From Aspergillus flavus (lineage: Eukaryota; Ascomycota; Eurotiomycetes; Eurotiales; Aspergillaceae): a DNA stretch of 64,000 nt. The stretch lies in the NCBI RefSeq assembly GCF_009017415.1, contig NC_092407.1, positions 2,418,001 through 2,482,000 of the forward strand. The letters run 5' to 3'. The notes beneath the pieces are model-generated. The model was not told where the DNA came from, searched no databases, and was given only the letters and a program-made list of their open reading frames with translations. Made by a program: the position numbers and the translations under genes. This document shows positions 33,149 to 45,337 of the stretch, in pieces; positions within the stretch are counted from its first letter, which is position 1; each line of letters starts with the position of its first letter.

Positions 33149-33872
33149 GGGTGATCAACCTTCGAATCTTCTACTCAGCTGCGCAGTGAGTATCGGGTAT
33201 CTGGGTGGAATGACTTAATTCCATTCTTGTTCTATTCTTTGTATCAACCGTATATTGAGACCAATCTTCGTCATGTAAGGGTGTGTTGCAATAAGTAGAA
33301 GGAGGCCGTATGCTCCTACTTGGTAGATAGTTAGGAAATCTACCTTCTTGTAACTATTGTGATTCTTGATCCAAGCCTAGATTTCTGAGTGCCCTAAGCT
33401 TATTGATAGGCAATAGATCTAATGTCAGTTACAAAAGTTTGGAAGAAGTATAGAGCACCACATATCCGTATATCCGTACCCTAGCGAGATCGGAGGTTCG
33501 TCATTCGCGTGGCGTGACGAAAGCATCACGATCACGTGAGTTGGCGGGTTCTTCGGGGTTCGATGCTTAAGTAAGGGAGACCCATTTACTTGGTCCGAAC
33601 ACGAAAATTCGCGTTGATATCCACCGTCAACGCGTTGTTGGTCCCGGCAGCATCAAATATCTGCTGGACTCTCTGCCCCTCCAACTTCTTTTCTCCTTCT
33701 CATCCCCTCTTCACTTCAGTCCTCAGGGCTTTCCTTCTTATCTTAAACCGATTTTGCTTTTGTTTTTCTCATTCCAGAGCCTTAATACTTCATCCGTTCA
33801 GTAATACTATTATACCCTGTTTCTTATCGTCTACTTTACGTATCCCCCGAGCTCTCCCCTCTACACGTCAAA
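33149..33872. promoter_or_regulatory. Promoter of ribonucleotide reductase large subunit
   Basis: An MCB element is listed separately. TTCGCGTT at 33609-33616 and CACGTG at about 33534 add further GC-core sites. A CT-rich leader (33680-33780) precedes the ATG. Confidence 0.45.
33628..33637. promoter_or_regulatory. MluI cell-cycle box (MCB), CAACGCGTTG
   Basis: A perfect 10-bp palindrome containing ACGCGT about 240 bp upstream of the RNR large-subunit ATG. MBF-type factors bind ACGCGT and drive G1/S expression of RNR genes in yeasts; conservation here is inference. Confidence 0.6.
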
Positions 33873-36689
33873 ATGTTTGTCTACAAGAGAGGTACGCGTT
33901 GATGCCCTTGGGTTCTATCTTTCTAGATTCAGATCAGTCTGTATCATGTTGTGAAATGGGGCTTTTGTCGTGTTTCATCCGAAACCTTGCCACCAACTGC
34001 AACATCTGCTAACAAACCGTGATTATTAGATGGACGCAAAGAACGCGTGCAGTTTGACAAGATTACTGCTCGTGTATCGAGGCTATGCTATGGTCTTGAC
34101 CCCGAGCATGTTGACGCTGCTGCTATCACCCAGAAGGTCATCTCTGGTGTCTACCAGGGTGTCACCACTGTTGAACTTGACAACTTGGTATGGCTCCGCC
34201 GCCCCGCAGATAAACCGATACGATATACTGATAGGCTTATGTAGGCTGCTGAGACTGCGGCATACATGACTACCACACATCCAGACTACGCCATTCTTGC
34301 TGCTCGTATAGCTGTTTCGAACCTTCACAAGCAAACAAAGAAGCAATTCTCCCTGGTTATTTCAGACCTATACCATTACATCAACCCAAAGAATAAGAAA
34401 CCTGCCCCAATGATATCAAAGGAAACGTACGAGATAGTCATGAAACATGCCGACGAACTCAACTCCGCTATTGTGTACGACCGCGATTTCAACTACAACT
34501 TTTTCGGCTTCAAGACTCTTGAGCGGTCATACTTGCTTCGGATTGATGGAAAGGTTGCTGAACGTCCTCAGCACCTTTTGATGCGTGTCTCTGTTGGTAT
34601 TCATGGTAATGACATTGAGAAGGCTATCGAGACCTATCACTTGATGTCTCAGAAGTATTTCACCCATGCCTCGCCGACTTTGTTCAATGCTGGTACCCCT
34701 CAGCCTCAGCTTGCTTCATGCTTTCTTGTCGATATGAAGGAGGATAGCATCGAAGGTATTTATGACACGCTCAAGACATGTGCATTGATCTCGAAGACCG
34801 CTGGTGGAATCGGTCTCAATGTGCACCGCATCCGTGCTACCGGCTCCTACATTGGTGGTACCAACGGTTCCTCCAATGGTATTGTTCCCATGCTCCGGGT
34901 GTTCAACAACACTGCCAGATATGTAGACCAGGGAGGAAACAAGCGTCCAGGTGCTTTTGCCATTTACTTGGAGCCTTGGCACGCCGATGTCTTCGAGTTC
35001 CTCGATCTCCGCAAGAACCACGGTAAAGAGGAAGTGAGAGCCCGCGATCTCTTCTATGCCCTCTGGACTCCGGACTTGTTCATGAAGCGAGTTGAAGCCA
35101 ACGGCGACTGGACTCTCTTCTGTCCTAACGAGGCCCCTGGCTTGGCCGATGTTTATGGTGACGAATTTGAGGCACTCTATGAAAGGTTAGACTTACTCTT
35201 TCCCAGTTTCAAATTAAAAAGTTCGTACTGACAAGAGAGTAGATACGAAAAGGAGGGTCGTGGCCGCAAGACCATCAAGGCCCAGAAGCTCTGGTATGCT
35301 ATTCTGGAGGCTCAGACCGAGACTGGAAATCCTTTCATGCTGTACAAGGATGCCTGTAACAGAAAGAGCAACCAGAAGAACCTGGGAACGATCCGCAGCT
35401 CCAACCTCTGTACTGAAATCATTGAGTACACTGCTCCGGATGAGGTTGCTGTCTGCAACCTTGCCTCTCTTGCCCTGCCCACCTTCGTTGATGCTGCCCG
35501 CGGTGAATATGACTTTGGCAAGCTCCACGAAGTTGTGCAGGTGCTGGTTCGTAACCTGAACAAGATCATCGATATCAATTACTACCCTGTCCCTGAGGCC
35601 AAGAACAGCAACATGCGTCACCGCCCCATTGCTCTTGGTGTCAATGGTCTGGCTGATGCCTTCCTTGCCCTTCGTTTGCCATTCGACTCACCCGAGGCGA
35701 AGCAGCTAAACACCCAAATCTTCGAGACCATCTACCACGGAGCTTTGACTGCTTCATCTGACCTGGCCAAGGACTTCGGAACGTACGAGTCATATGAAGG
35801 CTCTCCCGTCTCCCAGGGCATTCTTCAGTACGACATGTGGGACCGGACCCCCACTGATCTCTGGGACTGGGACGCTCTCAAAGCGAAGATCGCCCAGACC
35901 GGTGTGCGCAACAGCTTGCTAGTGGCGCCCATGCCGACCGCAAGCACCAGTCAGATCTTGGGCTTCAACGAGTGCTTCGAGCCTTACACCTCGAACATCT
36001 ACTCCCGCCGTGTCCTTGCGGGTGAGTTCCAGGTCGTCAACCCTTGGCTTCTCAAGGACTTGGTCGACCTTGGTCTGTGGTCGGACAACATGAAGAACCG
36101 TATCATTGCCGAGGGTGGCTCCGTCCAGAACATCCCTAACATCCCCGCGGATATCAAGGCCCTCTACAAGACTGTGTGGGAGATCTCCCAGCGTTCGATC
36201 TTGCAGATGGCTGCGGACCGCGGTGCCTACATTGACCAGTCCCAGTCGCTTAACATCCATCTCAAGGAGCCGACTATGGGTAAGATCACCAGCATGCACT
36301 TCGCTGGCTGGAAGATGGGCTTGAAGACCGGCATGTACTACCTGCGTACCATGGCCGCTTCGGCTCCGATCCAGTTCACCGTGGACCAGGAGGCCCTCAA
36401 GGTCGCTGATACCAACGTCGCTCGGGCCAATGCTTCTTTCCGGAAGCGGGCCGTGGGTGCTGCATCCAACACATACTCTGCTGTCCCTCGCTCCCCCACA
36501 AGCGAGACCAACGGACAGGCCAATGGCTCGGTTGAGCCCAAGCCACGTGCGGAAGAGGCCGACGCTGGCGAAACTCAGAGCGAGGATGACCAGAAGACGA
36601 GCGAGGAGCGCGAGAATGACATCTATTCTCAGAAGGTTCTCCAATGCAGCATTGAGAACAAGGAAGCCTGCCTGATGTGCCAGGGTTGA
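33873..36689 (+). CDS. rnr1: Ribonucleoside-diphosphate reductase large subunit (class Ia R1)
   Basis: Four exons (33873-33891, 34030-34187, 34245-35185, 35243-36689) give 854 aa. The enzyme reduces ribonucleoside diphosphates to deoxyribonucleotides with the R2 radical subunit. The N-terminal ATP cone ([12 protein letters not shown]) starts right after the 19-nt first exon. Active-site residues are visible: A-S-C-F-L (redox Cys), N-L-C-T-E-I (thiyl Cys), V-C-N-L-A-S-L (second redox Cys), the radical-relay Tyr pair G-M-Y-Y-L-R-T and the C-terminal C-L-M-C-Q-G shuttle. A ~75-residue Glu/Ser-rich linker precedes the C-terminus. It is the only R1 gene in the window, preceded by an MCB box, which fits S-phase expression. 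Confidence 0.97.
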
Positions 36690-39600
36690 ACATATTCTAT
36701 ATAATGATTGGGTTTGCAATAGGCGTGCGGGTATGGATTTGATGTTTTGTTTGTACGCATTGATATCATGAGTTTGAGGGATCCTGGGTATTGATCTTTC
36801 TTCTACTGTTTATTTCGTGGCTATGCTGTTCTTCTATGAGTTGTCTGACGTGTATGTACTTCAAAAAACCTTGACTGGTTTGGTTTGTCTTTTCCTATTT
36901 TCAACGCCCTGGGACGGTCTTAATGGCAAAATGTGACTTAGATCGAATGGTTAGGAATGTAACGTTTGTGATTTATTCATGGAGAGTCATGTTGTAGCAG
37001 GAGGCATCCATCACTTTGCTTGCGGGATATTGCCGTGACTTGCCTAGTCGAAGTACTGTTACATGATGGGCCGTGAATCGCCTACCGTGCCTCCATCATT
37101 GGTGGACGGAAGAATGAGCTGTAGCAACCAGTACTACCTCCAACAGGGGATCTCCCGTAGCACAAGTCATACAAGTTGTCTCCCTTGCTGTAGTTTTAGT
37201 CCTCCGGTATACAGCAGCGCAACCGAGGCGGTAGACCTGGAACAAGATACGGAGAATCATATCCGATGGTACTATAACCACGTAACTTCTAGAGTGAAAC
37301 ACGGCAGCATTGTCTCGATCGGGAGCATCTCGTTCACCGTGTGAATAAAGTACAGGTATTGGTCCAGAAAAGAGATTAAAAGACTCTCCTACGGCATCAT
37401 GATACTTTTCGACTTGCTTTTCCCGGATGTGTCTTCCATTTCGTCCCTCACCAGGTAATCCCCGTACACGACGTGCCTAATCCAGTAAAGTCCGCCGTCG
37501 CCACAAAAAAACCCTAGCGAGGAGAAAATTTCCTAGTGCTAGTACTAAACGAGGGGGTTCCCTGCCCTAGGTAATGCATTGAATGTCACCGTATCAGTTA
37601 CCGCTTAATACGGAGTACGACGAGAACCCGATTAGTCTCTTTCCACGGTGAGTCCGGTCTAGACTTGGGGAAGTTCGCTCTGACGTATGACTATGCATTT
37701 GCCTTTTCGAGTCGTACAGGGTTTCGTTCGTATTCCCGCCGGCTTGAGTCCTGGTTGTGATGTGTCGCTCTGTTAAAGGATACACATTTCCATTCACCTT
37801 CACCTTCATATCCACCCGTTCCGCTTACTTTGGGGTCTGGTCTGAGTGAGATGAGACTGGGGTCGGGCAACGGGGAATATTATATCAGATGTGACATGCA
37901 GGGGCTTTGTACGAGGGTATTCTGTGATTTTCATTTTGATTTATTATAGTATTTTATTAGTATAGTATTGTCTATGCTTCTAAAGTGGATATTATGAGTT
38001 CGGTAATTCCCATCTAATCTTTAGGGACCGATAACATAGGGCTAGGGACCAGATTCAATTCATCGGCGAAGATAGATTAAATCTGGCCCAGGATTAGGGC
38101 CTAGACTGGTGGAGTTCGCGGTGTCCACAGAACAACATCTGATTCTAACAAGGCATACATGCATGAGAGGACTCGATGACAGGATAGATGCCGACGTCGA
38201 CCCATGTTCTCCTCTTTTTTTATTTTTTATTTTTTTTTTTTTTCTTTTCACCCACTCAGCTGTAGATATCGTAAGCCGAAGTCGAAAGTTCTGGTCTGAA
38301 TCGCTATGAAACCATGCAGGGACACAGAATCTCCCCTCTTTGTCCAACACGGTCTCTCCACCTCCAAAAGAAAAGCTCTACGGAGTCGTGGGAGGAATGT
38401 TATCTTGCGGGTGGCGTTTTGTACCTGAAAGAACCGAGTCGATTAAGTCCAGCGCACGGGTGGGGGATGAAGACGACGGAGTCAAAACGCCCCATTAGGG
38501 TTGCATCTTTTCTTTCCACTTTCCATACTACAACGAATATAGCTTAGAAAGAAGAAGGTCTGGACTTTCGGAGGGTCCGATGGTATTCACGAATTACATC
38601 AAGCCATTAGAGGAGACAGTGTGTTGTCGGGAAAGAATGATATTGGACGGCGCATTGACAACCACGTATCCACGTCACAATGTATTGCTGACAGGGTTGA
38701 GTCAATCTCTGCTCGCTTCCTTTCGCCTCAATCGTTGATTCTTGGTCCAAGACAGTTGACGCATGAATGTCTTCAATACATCGGTTGGTTATTGGGGGCG
38801 ACTATTCATCCTCCGTAAGACTCCAGGATAAAGGGTCATGGGAAAAGGTTGACAATGCCTCTTTTTTCTTTTCAGTTTTTTTTTTTATCTTTTTTTCTTT
38901 AATAGTATCTCTTTCTCTTGACACGAGGGCAAAGCCACACCGGAAATAGGTGTGAAAGTCAAAGAGTGTGGCGGAGGTTCAGGTACCATCGTCATTTCGG
39001 ATAGCGAGCGAGTGCTGATCCCCCTGGATCAAAAAAGACCGTAAGGGGGCAGTAAAAAAAACCTAAACTCAATACCAAGCCTACACTAAACTGAGCTAGA
39101 CGAGATTTAGTAGCGAAATCATCCCTCAAAGGGGTATAGACCGTACATGGTGTAACACCGGCGCCAATCTTGCACTGCCAATCAATTGAGATTTGCACAG
39201 AATGGAAATTATTTGGAGAGCGGGTACCTGAATTGCATTCAATTGACTCTACTCTGCTTTTTGGGTCATGAACCACACGTCATCCGGTCGGGGATGACAG
39301 GTCAAAAGTGCCGGTGAGGAAGTAATGGATACATGTGGCATGTAGCTTTAGTCACTTGCGCATGGATCTATCTTTTGTTTTGTTTTGTTTTGTTTTTCTG
39401 GATTTTCCAGATCAATGCGCAAGGGGAGCGATCACAGTATACATACATACTCCGAGTACATGCCTTGGTAGAAAGAGGAAAACTGTCGGGCCGTCCCAAT
39501 CAGACAAACCAAAAGTTGAGATCATCCCAATCCAACGGTTGAGGTTCAGGGCGAGTGGAACCGAGTACTATTAATTAAAAGTGGGCAGATTTGGAGCCAG

Positions 39601-40239
39601 TGTGAGTGAGCATTACAGCCATAACCGTAGTAGTAATTAATATGTTCCATGGGTTCACGAGCTGTGCCGTGGGTCCGGGGCTTAGAAAAAGATCCACTTG
39701 CATCGGATGGATATTCATTCGCTGGGTTCCTGAACAGTCCACTGTGCATGCCAATGATTTCGAATGAAAAATAAAAATGTAAAAGTAAAATTCTAACTAA
39801 TAAGATAGAATTAAAAATCAAAATAAATAAATAAATTAAAAAAGAAAAGAAACACACAGAGACAAAGGAAGGACTAGTATCTCTGCTAGTTGTTCCTATA
39901 CGAGACGGGACTAGTCGTACCTGCCCGAGTAGGGAAGTCACCAATTCCCATCCATGCACCCTCGTTTAAATACTTGCGTCTTCCCTCCCTTACCTGTTCT
40001 CTCCTCTCTCCCTCTCTTTACCCACAGTCTTCTCTCTCTCTTTCTCAGACAGCTTTCTGTCGTTCCTTCCTTCAACAACACTCTCATTCTTTTTGAGTGT
40101 TCATTCACTTCCCCAATCTGCTGTGCAGTTGGTTAAATTGAAATCATTCCTTCAATTGACTTCGTCGTCGGCTCGCCGATCACAACCTTCCTTGAAAAGT
40201 AAAAATATCATTTTTTCTGATCAATCAATCATATCTGCA
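36690..40239. other. 3.5-kb intergenic region before Asp f 7-like gene
   Basis: No gene is supported. It contains a T-rich tract (about 38214-38249), four TTTTG repeats (39373-39392), an A/T-rich block (39760-39850), one TACGGAGTA (37609-37617), and a TTTAAATA box (about 39964) followed by a CT-rich tract (39975-40056) upstream of the secreted-protein gene, which looks like a strong core promoter. The long gap may be extended regulatory DNA. Confidence 0.5.
39373..39392 (+). repeat. Microsatellite (TTTTG)4
   Basis: Four perfect pentamer units followed by a T-run. Confidence 0.9.
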
Positions 40240-41073
40240 ATGGCTCCTCTGGCTAAGACTCTCGCCCTCGCCGGCGCCCTTTTTGCCGCCCTCGCCTCGG
40301 CCGCTCCTGTGCAAAAGCGCCAGGATGTTGTCGTGAACACCCGCACTACCGTTGAATGGACTACCGTGACGGTCACCACGACCATCACCACCGACCGACC
40401 TGTCCAGACTCAAGCTCAGCCCACTGTCTCTGTTCCTGCGTCCTCCACTCCCGTCGTAACTCCTGAGCCTTCCCAGCCCGCTGAGGTTCCTGGCGAGTTT
40501 CACGAGAGTGAGGCCCCCGAGCCCCAGCAATCTGCAACCATCCAGCCGGTTTGGACTCCCACCCCGGCTGAGTCTACTACCTCTGCTACTCCCACTCCGG
40601 AGCCTACCGAACAGCCGGAACCTACCGAGCAGCCAGAGCCCACCACCACCAGCAACCCTCCTGTCGTGGTCCCGACTTCGTCTAGCACTACCTCTGCTGC
40701 CCCTCAACCTACCGCCAGCAGCCCCAGCGGTAGCAGTAGCGGATACACCGGCACCTGCTCCAAAGACTCCCCGTGCAAGGGTCAGACCACCTTCTACGAC
40801 ACTGCCACTTCTTCCCTCGCCCCCAGCAGCTGTGGATACACCAACGATGGCAGCACCGAGGACGTCCTGGCCCTTCCCGTCGGCATGATGAAGGACAGCG
40901 ACTGCGGCCGCATGGTGACCATGCGCTACAATGGCAAGGTCGCTTCCGGCAAGGTCGTTGACAAGTGCATGGGCTGCGACAGCACCTCCATTGACGTGTC
41001 GCGCCACATGTTCGGTTTGGTGGCTTCCGAAGATGCGGGCCGCCTCTTCGATGTTGAGTGGTTCATTGAGTAA
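40240..41073 (+). CDS. Secreted double-psi beta-barrel protein (Asp f 7-like)
   Basis: A 277-aa intronless gene. The signal peptide MAPLAKTLALAGALFAALAS ends before A-P-V-Q-K-R, a likely Kex2 site. A Thr/Val-rich segment and a Pro/Glu/Thr stalk with tandem P-E-P-T-E-Q repeats (about residues 122-140) follow, then a C-terminal ~110-aa RlpA-like double-psi beta-barrel with six cysteines (G-T-C-S, P-C-K-G, S-S-C-G-Y, D-C-G-R, K-C-M-G-C) and R-L-F-D-V-E-W at the end. The layout matches the Aspergillus allergen Asp f 7 and related expansin-like, riboflavin-aldehyde-forming-enzyme-like proteins. Likely secreted or wall-associated; no catalytic role is established. Upstream in-frame extension to 40093 is not credible because the signal peptide begins at this ATG. 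Confidence 0.9.
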   Translation: MAPLAKTLALAGALFAALASAAPVQKRQDVVVNTRTTVEWTTVTVTTTITTDRPVQTQAQPTVSVPASSTPVVTPEPSQPAEVPGEFHESEAPEPQQSATIQPVWTPTPAESTTSATPTPEPTEQPEPTEQPEPTTTSNPPVVVPTSSSTTSAAPQPTASSPSGSSSGYTGTCSKDSPCKGQTTFYDTATSSLAPSSCGYTNDGSTEDVLALPVGMMKDSDCGRMVTMRYNGKVASGKVVDKCMGCDSTSIDVSRHMFGLVASEDAGRLFDVEWFIE

Positions 41074-41687
41074 ATGCGTTGAGTGCTAGCTTCTTCTGTT
41101 GACTCTTTGATTTTTTGTTACTTCGCTTCTTCGATATCCATACCCCCTTTTCTCTTCTTAACCTTCTTCACATTCGTTTTCATACATATTTTACACAGTT
41201 TGCTCCGCCTGGAGTATTTGAGCTATGTTCATAGATATTCTCGGGTTATTTAAAACCACATTTACATTCGACGCACAAGAAGCAGCACGCAGGACGCATC
41301 TGGTCCATGACATGATACCACGACACTGGGATTGGCGCATTGCAACTTGGATGGAATCGGGTATTCGATCTGATGCGCATTAGGTAGCAATGGTTCGGGA
41401 ACAATGATAAAAAGTTTATTGCAAGTTCCACACATGCGCCTGACATGTGTCCACCGTAGACTCCTTCACTAGTCAAACAAGTAGGGTAATACAGAGACCA
41501 TCAGGTCACGCTTGGTTTCTTTCTCGCTATATACTCCGGATCCTATGCCATGGCATAAGTAGATCCTTTCTAAAGAGAGTCCTAAAGTTAATGCTTCCGA
41601 AGGTGGATCATTAGACACTCAACATTATATATACCAAGACAAGATATCAACAACGTCACACAGAGATTGAATCCTTCCCCAGTCAAC
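41074..41687. other. Convergent intergenic region
   Basis: Between the Asp f 7-like gene (+) and the sphingomyelinase-like gene (-). Nothing is seen beyond 3' flanks. Confidence 0.5.
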
Positions 41688-43671
41688 TTAAGCCTTCTCA
41701 TAAAGCTTCGCCTTCTCCCGAACAAACTTTTCCGCATCGACACCCTTCCGCGCCAACCCCCCGACAATCCTCGCCAACACTGCATCCTCACAGAAGGGCC
41801 TCTCCACATGCACCTCGTTTACACCATCACTCCGCTTCGTAATACTAAACGGCGTCCCCGGACCCTCGCAGTTGAACTGTGCGTCTCCGCCGCGCAGGGA
41901 GCAAATCTTATTCTTTGCACACTCCCCCGTGCACTCCGTGACATTGTAACCTCTCGTGGTGCGCGACCACCACGCCTGGAAGACGGAGTCATCCTTCTCC
42001 ATTTGGGCTGTGACCTTGTGCCAGAAGGAGGGGGTCATTTCAACATTGGGGTCGGTGACGGGTGGGGTCAGAAGGGAGCCGTAGGCTTCTTTGGCGGAGT
42101 AGTATTTGACCCATTTAGGTGGGGTGTTGGGGGAATCGGTGCTGTTGATGTCGGCCGTGTAGACAGTGTAGTCGAGCACAGCGAAGGTGACGGGGTCAAT
42201 GTCGTAGATGCGGAAGGCTGGGGCGCCCGAGTCCGGGGTCATGGATGGGGTGACGTAGCCGATTGCGGTGGCAGAGTCGGCGGTGCGGGCGGTGTAGTTG
42301 GTGTACGAAATTTGGAAGAGGTCAGTGTGAGTGTGGCCGAAGAAGAGGGCGGCGATGCTGGCGCTGTAGCGGTTGATGATCTGATCGAGGTAGTGTGAGT
42401 AGTCGTGCAGGGTGTCGGTGTTGCCGGTGGGGATGTGAGCGATCATCCAGACGCGCTGGCCGGCGGTCTCGGCGGCTTGCAGCTCGGAGATGAGCCAGTG
42501 GAGTTGGTTGTCCGGGTCGTATTCCATTGGTTCCTGGAATGCGTAGAAGTTGTATTTGTAGTAGAAGACGCTGTTGTAGGAGATGATGCGGAGGTTGGAA
42601 TTGGGGTGGATGATGGAGTAGGAACCGTGTTTGGTAGTTGAGCTAGGTGAACCCTCGACGAGGTTGGACCAGTCGCTGGCCAGGGCATCGTAGGCCCATT
42701 GGGGGTTGTGAGAGGGCGGGACTTTGTCCGAAGGGAAGAGGTTGACTGGGGCTGCGTCGTGATTTCCCAAGGCCGCGTAGACGACGCCCAGTTTCCCCAG
42801 GTTGGAGTAGGTGGAGTTGAAGCTCTGCAGGACTGAGCTCTGGTTCACAAGCCAGATGTCGTGTGGGGGAACGTCACCCGTATAGATGGAGAACGTTGGA
42901 TTGAGGGCCGCGATAGCGTCCATCATGGAGTCCTCGAGACGAAGTGGAGGATCACAGTGATGGTCACCCCAGAGCCCGCAGGGGCTTGAGGCGTTACCGG
43001 GGGCGTCTTCCGGGGTGAAACTACGACAGCAAATAGGCTTGGTGCATTGTGCATTGGCTCCGGGGGTGTACTGCAAATCAACGTGCGTGTCACTAATGTG
43101 TGCGACACGGATCGGAGACTGGCCACTCGGGGGTGGACGAGTGACCGAGGACTTGGCTACGGGGAATGTGAGGTTGTATGGCCGAACGTCAGGGTAATCG
43201 CACAGGCCGGCAATACTTGAGCAGAAGGTTTTGGATGTATGCGAGCCGACCTTCAGATTCTTCAGGGCGTAATACACGGCCGCGCCTTCTTCTTTGATTG
43301 CGCCCTCACAGACATCGTCATCCTCGATCTGACGTGAGGCATTAACCGACATCCGTTTAGAATTTCACTCTTTATGAACTCTTTTCAAAGCCTTTACTTA
43401 CCCCTGCCAACTTACACGCGTCGGTCACAACATGTTCCAATGCACTTTGACCCAGACCGGCTACTAGTTTGAGTGCCCCGAGCAGGCCCTTCGAGAGTCA
43501 GCCCATCTTGCCTTCCATGGATAGTTTGATGTCTATCCGACATACCTCACAGCCAGCACAGGTGACTGCTCCTTTGAAATCATCCCAGATCGAGCCAGCC
43601 AAGTCGGCCTCAGGATTAGCATGAGTACTAGCCAGGGAGGCCAGGGCCGCAAGGAAGAAAGCTGGTCTCAT
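41688..43671 (-). CDS. Acid sphingomyelinase-like phosphodiesterase (secreted)
   Basis: Three exons (43546-43671, 43402-43488, 41688-43328) give 617 aa. A signal peptide (MRPAFFLAALASLASTHA) leads to a saposin-B-like region with paired cysteines (C-A-G-C-E...D-A-C-K-L-A-G...C-D-Y-P), as in mammalian acid sphingomyelinase. The calcineurin-type metallophosphatase core shows H-I-S-D-T-H-V-D, Y-T-G-D-V-P-P-H-D, G-N-H-D, A-H-I-P and G-H-T-H-T-D, the full set of metal ligands. Multiple N-x-S/T sites and a Cys-rich C-terminus agree with secretion or vacuolar delivery. It would cleave sphingomyelin-like or inositolphosphoceramide-type phosphodiesters; substrate in fungi is uncertain. Both introns are phase 0. 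Confidence 0.92.
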
Positions 43672-45081
43672 GTCCCTAGTTTGATACGAGGTCAAGATCG
43701 CTGACCAAGCTGCAGCCTATCTTCCGCTATCTCAATTCCTGTCCATGAAATGGAGTAGAACCTGCCAGCTTTATAGCGGAGACTCGCAAGGACGTCCAGC
43801 CCCTGAGGCAGCGCTTCCCGTCGGAAGCCGACTGATCGTCCTGAAGAATGGGACGTTCCATTTTGGCCTATTCCCTCGGGCAGGGAGTCGAACTCAAGGC
43901 AATTGAGGGGAGACGAGCCCATGTGATGGCTTGGGTTGCATCGTGAGCAAGCGGTAGGCTCCGTAGCGTTCTCCGCACCCAGATTTTAGTCAAGAAAACA
44001 ACGCCTGTCAGGGTGGAGAATGGCCACGATGGTCACTAGTCAAGCGTTAGCGAGAGTTAGTCGAACTATGGCGGATCAATGTGCATGGACAGCGTTACTT
44101 CATTCTTCAGGCAGTCGTAAATGTCTCTGTGATTTTGGAAGATCCTCATCAATAGATCTGATCGACAGATGGGTACTGATTTGCAAGCCGAGGCATTGTC
44201 CCTTTCAGGATGCCAAGAACGATTCCTCAAACTGTTTCCAACTGCGTACTATTTTTGTTTCCTGCGTGTGAATAAGTTTATTATCTGTCGCACGTCCCCA
44301 ACTGCACGGTAGATCCCCCTGTATGGGATAGATTATAATCATACTTATTCGTATTATGCGTGGAGCAGGTATGAAGCAGGTGAACTTCGATCTTGATCCC
44401 AAGAATGTTATGGGGGCGGAAGAGATGGAGAATCCCGTCTCTACGGATTGGGTTGCATGCATGCGAGGGATGAAGCGAAAATAAATTAAGAAAAAAAGGT
44501 TGGCTGAGTCAGAAGGTACGAGCTGACAGAAGGGAAAAACAGAAAGAATACCGAAACCAGAACGGATGAAGTGCAAGTTTAAATCAGGTGTACAGAACAA
44601 GAAGTGTATGTCCTGTACATACTGTTCTTATCCTACGTGACTGACATGGATCGGCCGCTTGCTTCCTTTTTACCCTCCACGGAGTATAAAGAAGTTCTCA
44701 CGGCTTACCCAGTCAAGTTTCCAGAAATTCGCATGGCGAATTGATATTCCAATCATAGTCGCCTTCGTGAGGAGGCCGCAAACTATTGAAGACAAATAAA
44801 AATACGCAGGATCTCATCCCTTGGGTGAAAGAAGACCCACGCCGAACCACACAATTTCTTTTCTCCGCTTTCTCCTCATCGTCAACATTTTTCCTCCTTC
44901 TCTGACGTTTTGGCTCCCTGCAAGTTCCCATTGTCTTACGACTGCTCGGTAGACCCTTCTTTTGGCGGATTTCTTCGGCGAAATCGATCTTTATTATTAT
45001 TGTCAAGATCAATAACCGTTCATCCAGTCTTTCTAGCCTCCTCCTTCGCCCCTCCAACAGCTTCCGAGTCTGCGTGTCACA

Positions 45082-45114
<33 letters not shown>

Positions 45115-45337
45115 TCTACTCGGTCAGTTTATCGTCATCGGGGATGTCGTCGTCCTTCCTTCGATCCTTCCGCATTCGGTGACCATGGAGCCGTTTCACT
45201 CTCGAGAATCAACGCTTACATCTCTATCGGATTCTCTCGCGATAAGTTTTGAATGGTCGTGAGCGCTCCTGGGTTGTTACTCTGCGATCTCCGAAGTTCA
45301 CACGAGACTACGTGAGCTGTGGTCGCGGTCGCCCACC
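43672..45337. promoter_or_regulatory. Divergent region sphingomyelinase-like / receptor-transporter fusion
   Basis: Contains the (CA)15 microsatellite and, close to the fusion gene, three short upstream ORFs (45144-45182, 45185-45262, 45253-45315) in the likely mRNA leader. Large frames on the minus strand at 44205-45114 lack domains. Confidence 0.45.
45084..45113 (+). repeat. (CA)15 microsatellite
   Basis: Fifteen perfect CA units, about 225 bp upstream of the fusion gene start, in its probable leader or promoter. Confidence 0.95.

Noticed and set aside
35919..36719. 266-codon minus-strand ORF
   Set aside because: Antisense shadow of the biased RNR large-subunit exon; no family resemblance.
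40225..41007. 260-codon minus-strand ORF, Gly/Arg-rich
   Set aside because: Antisense shadow of the Pro/Thr-rich Asp f 7-like gene.
41667..42398. 243-codon plus-strand ORF
   Set aside because: Antisense to the sphingomyelinase-like gene, whose metal-binding motifs are unmistakable.
44205..45114. Minus-strand ORFs upstream of the fusion gene, including one reading through the CA repeat as Cys-Val
   Set aside because: Simple-repeat translation with no domain or plausible exon partner.
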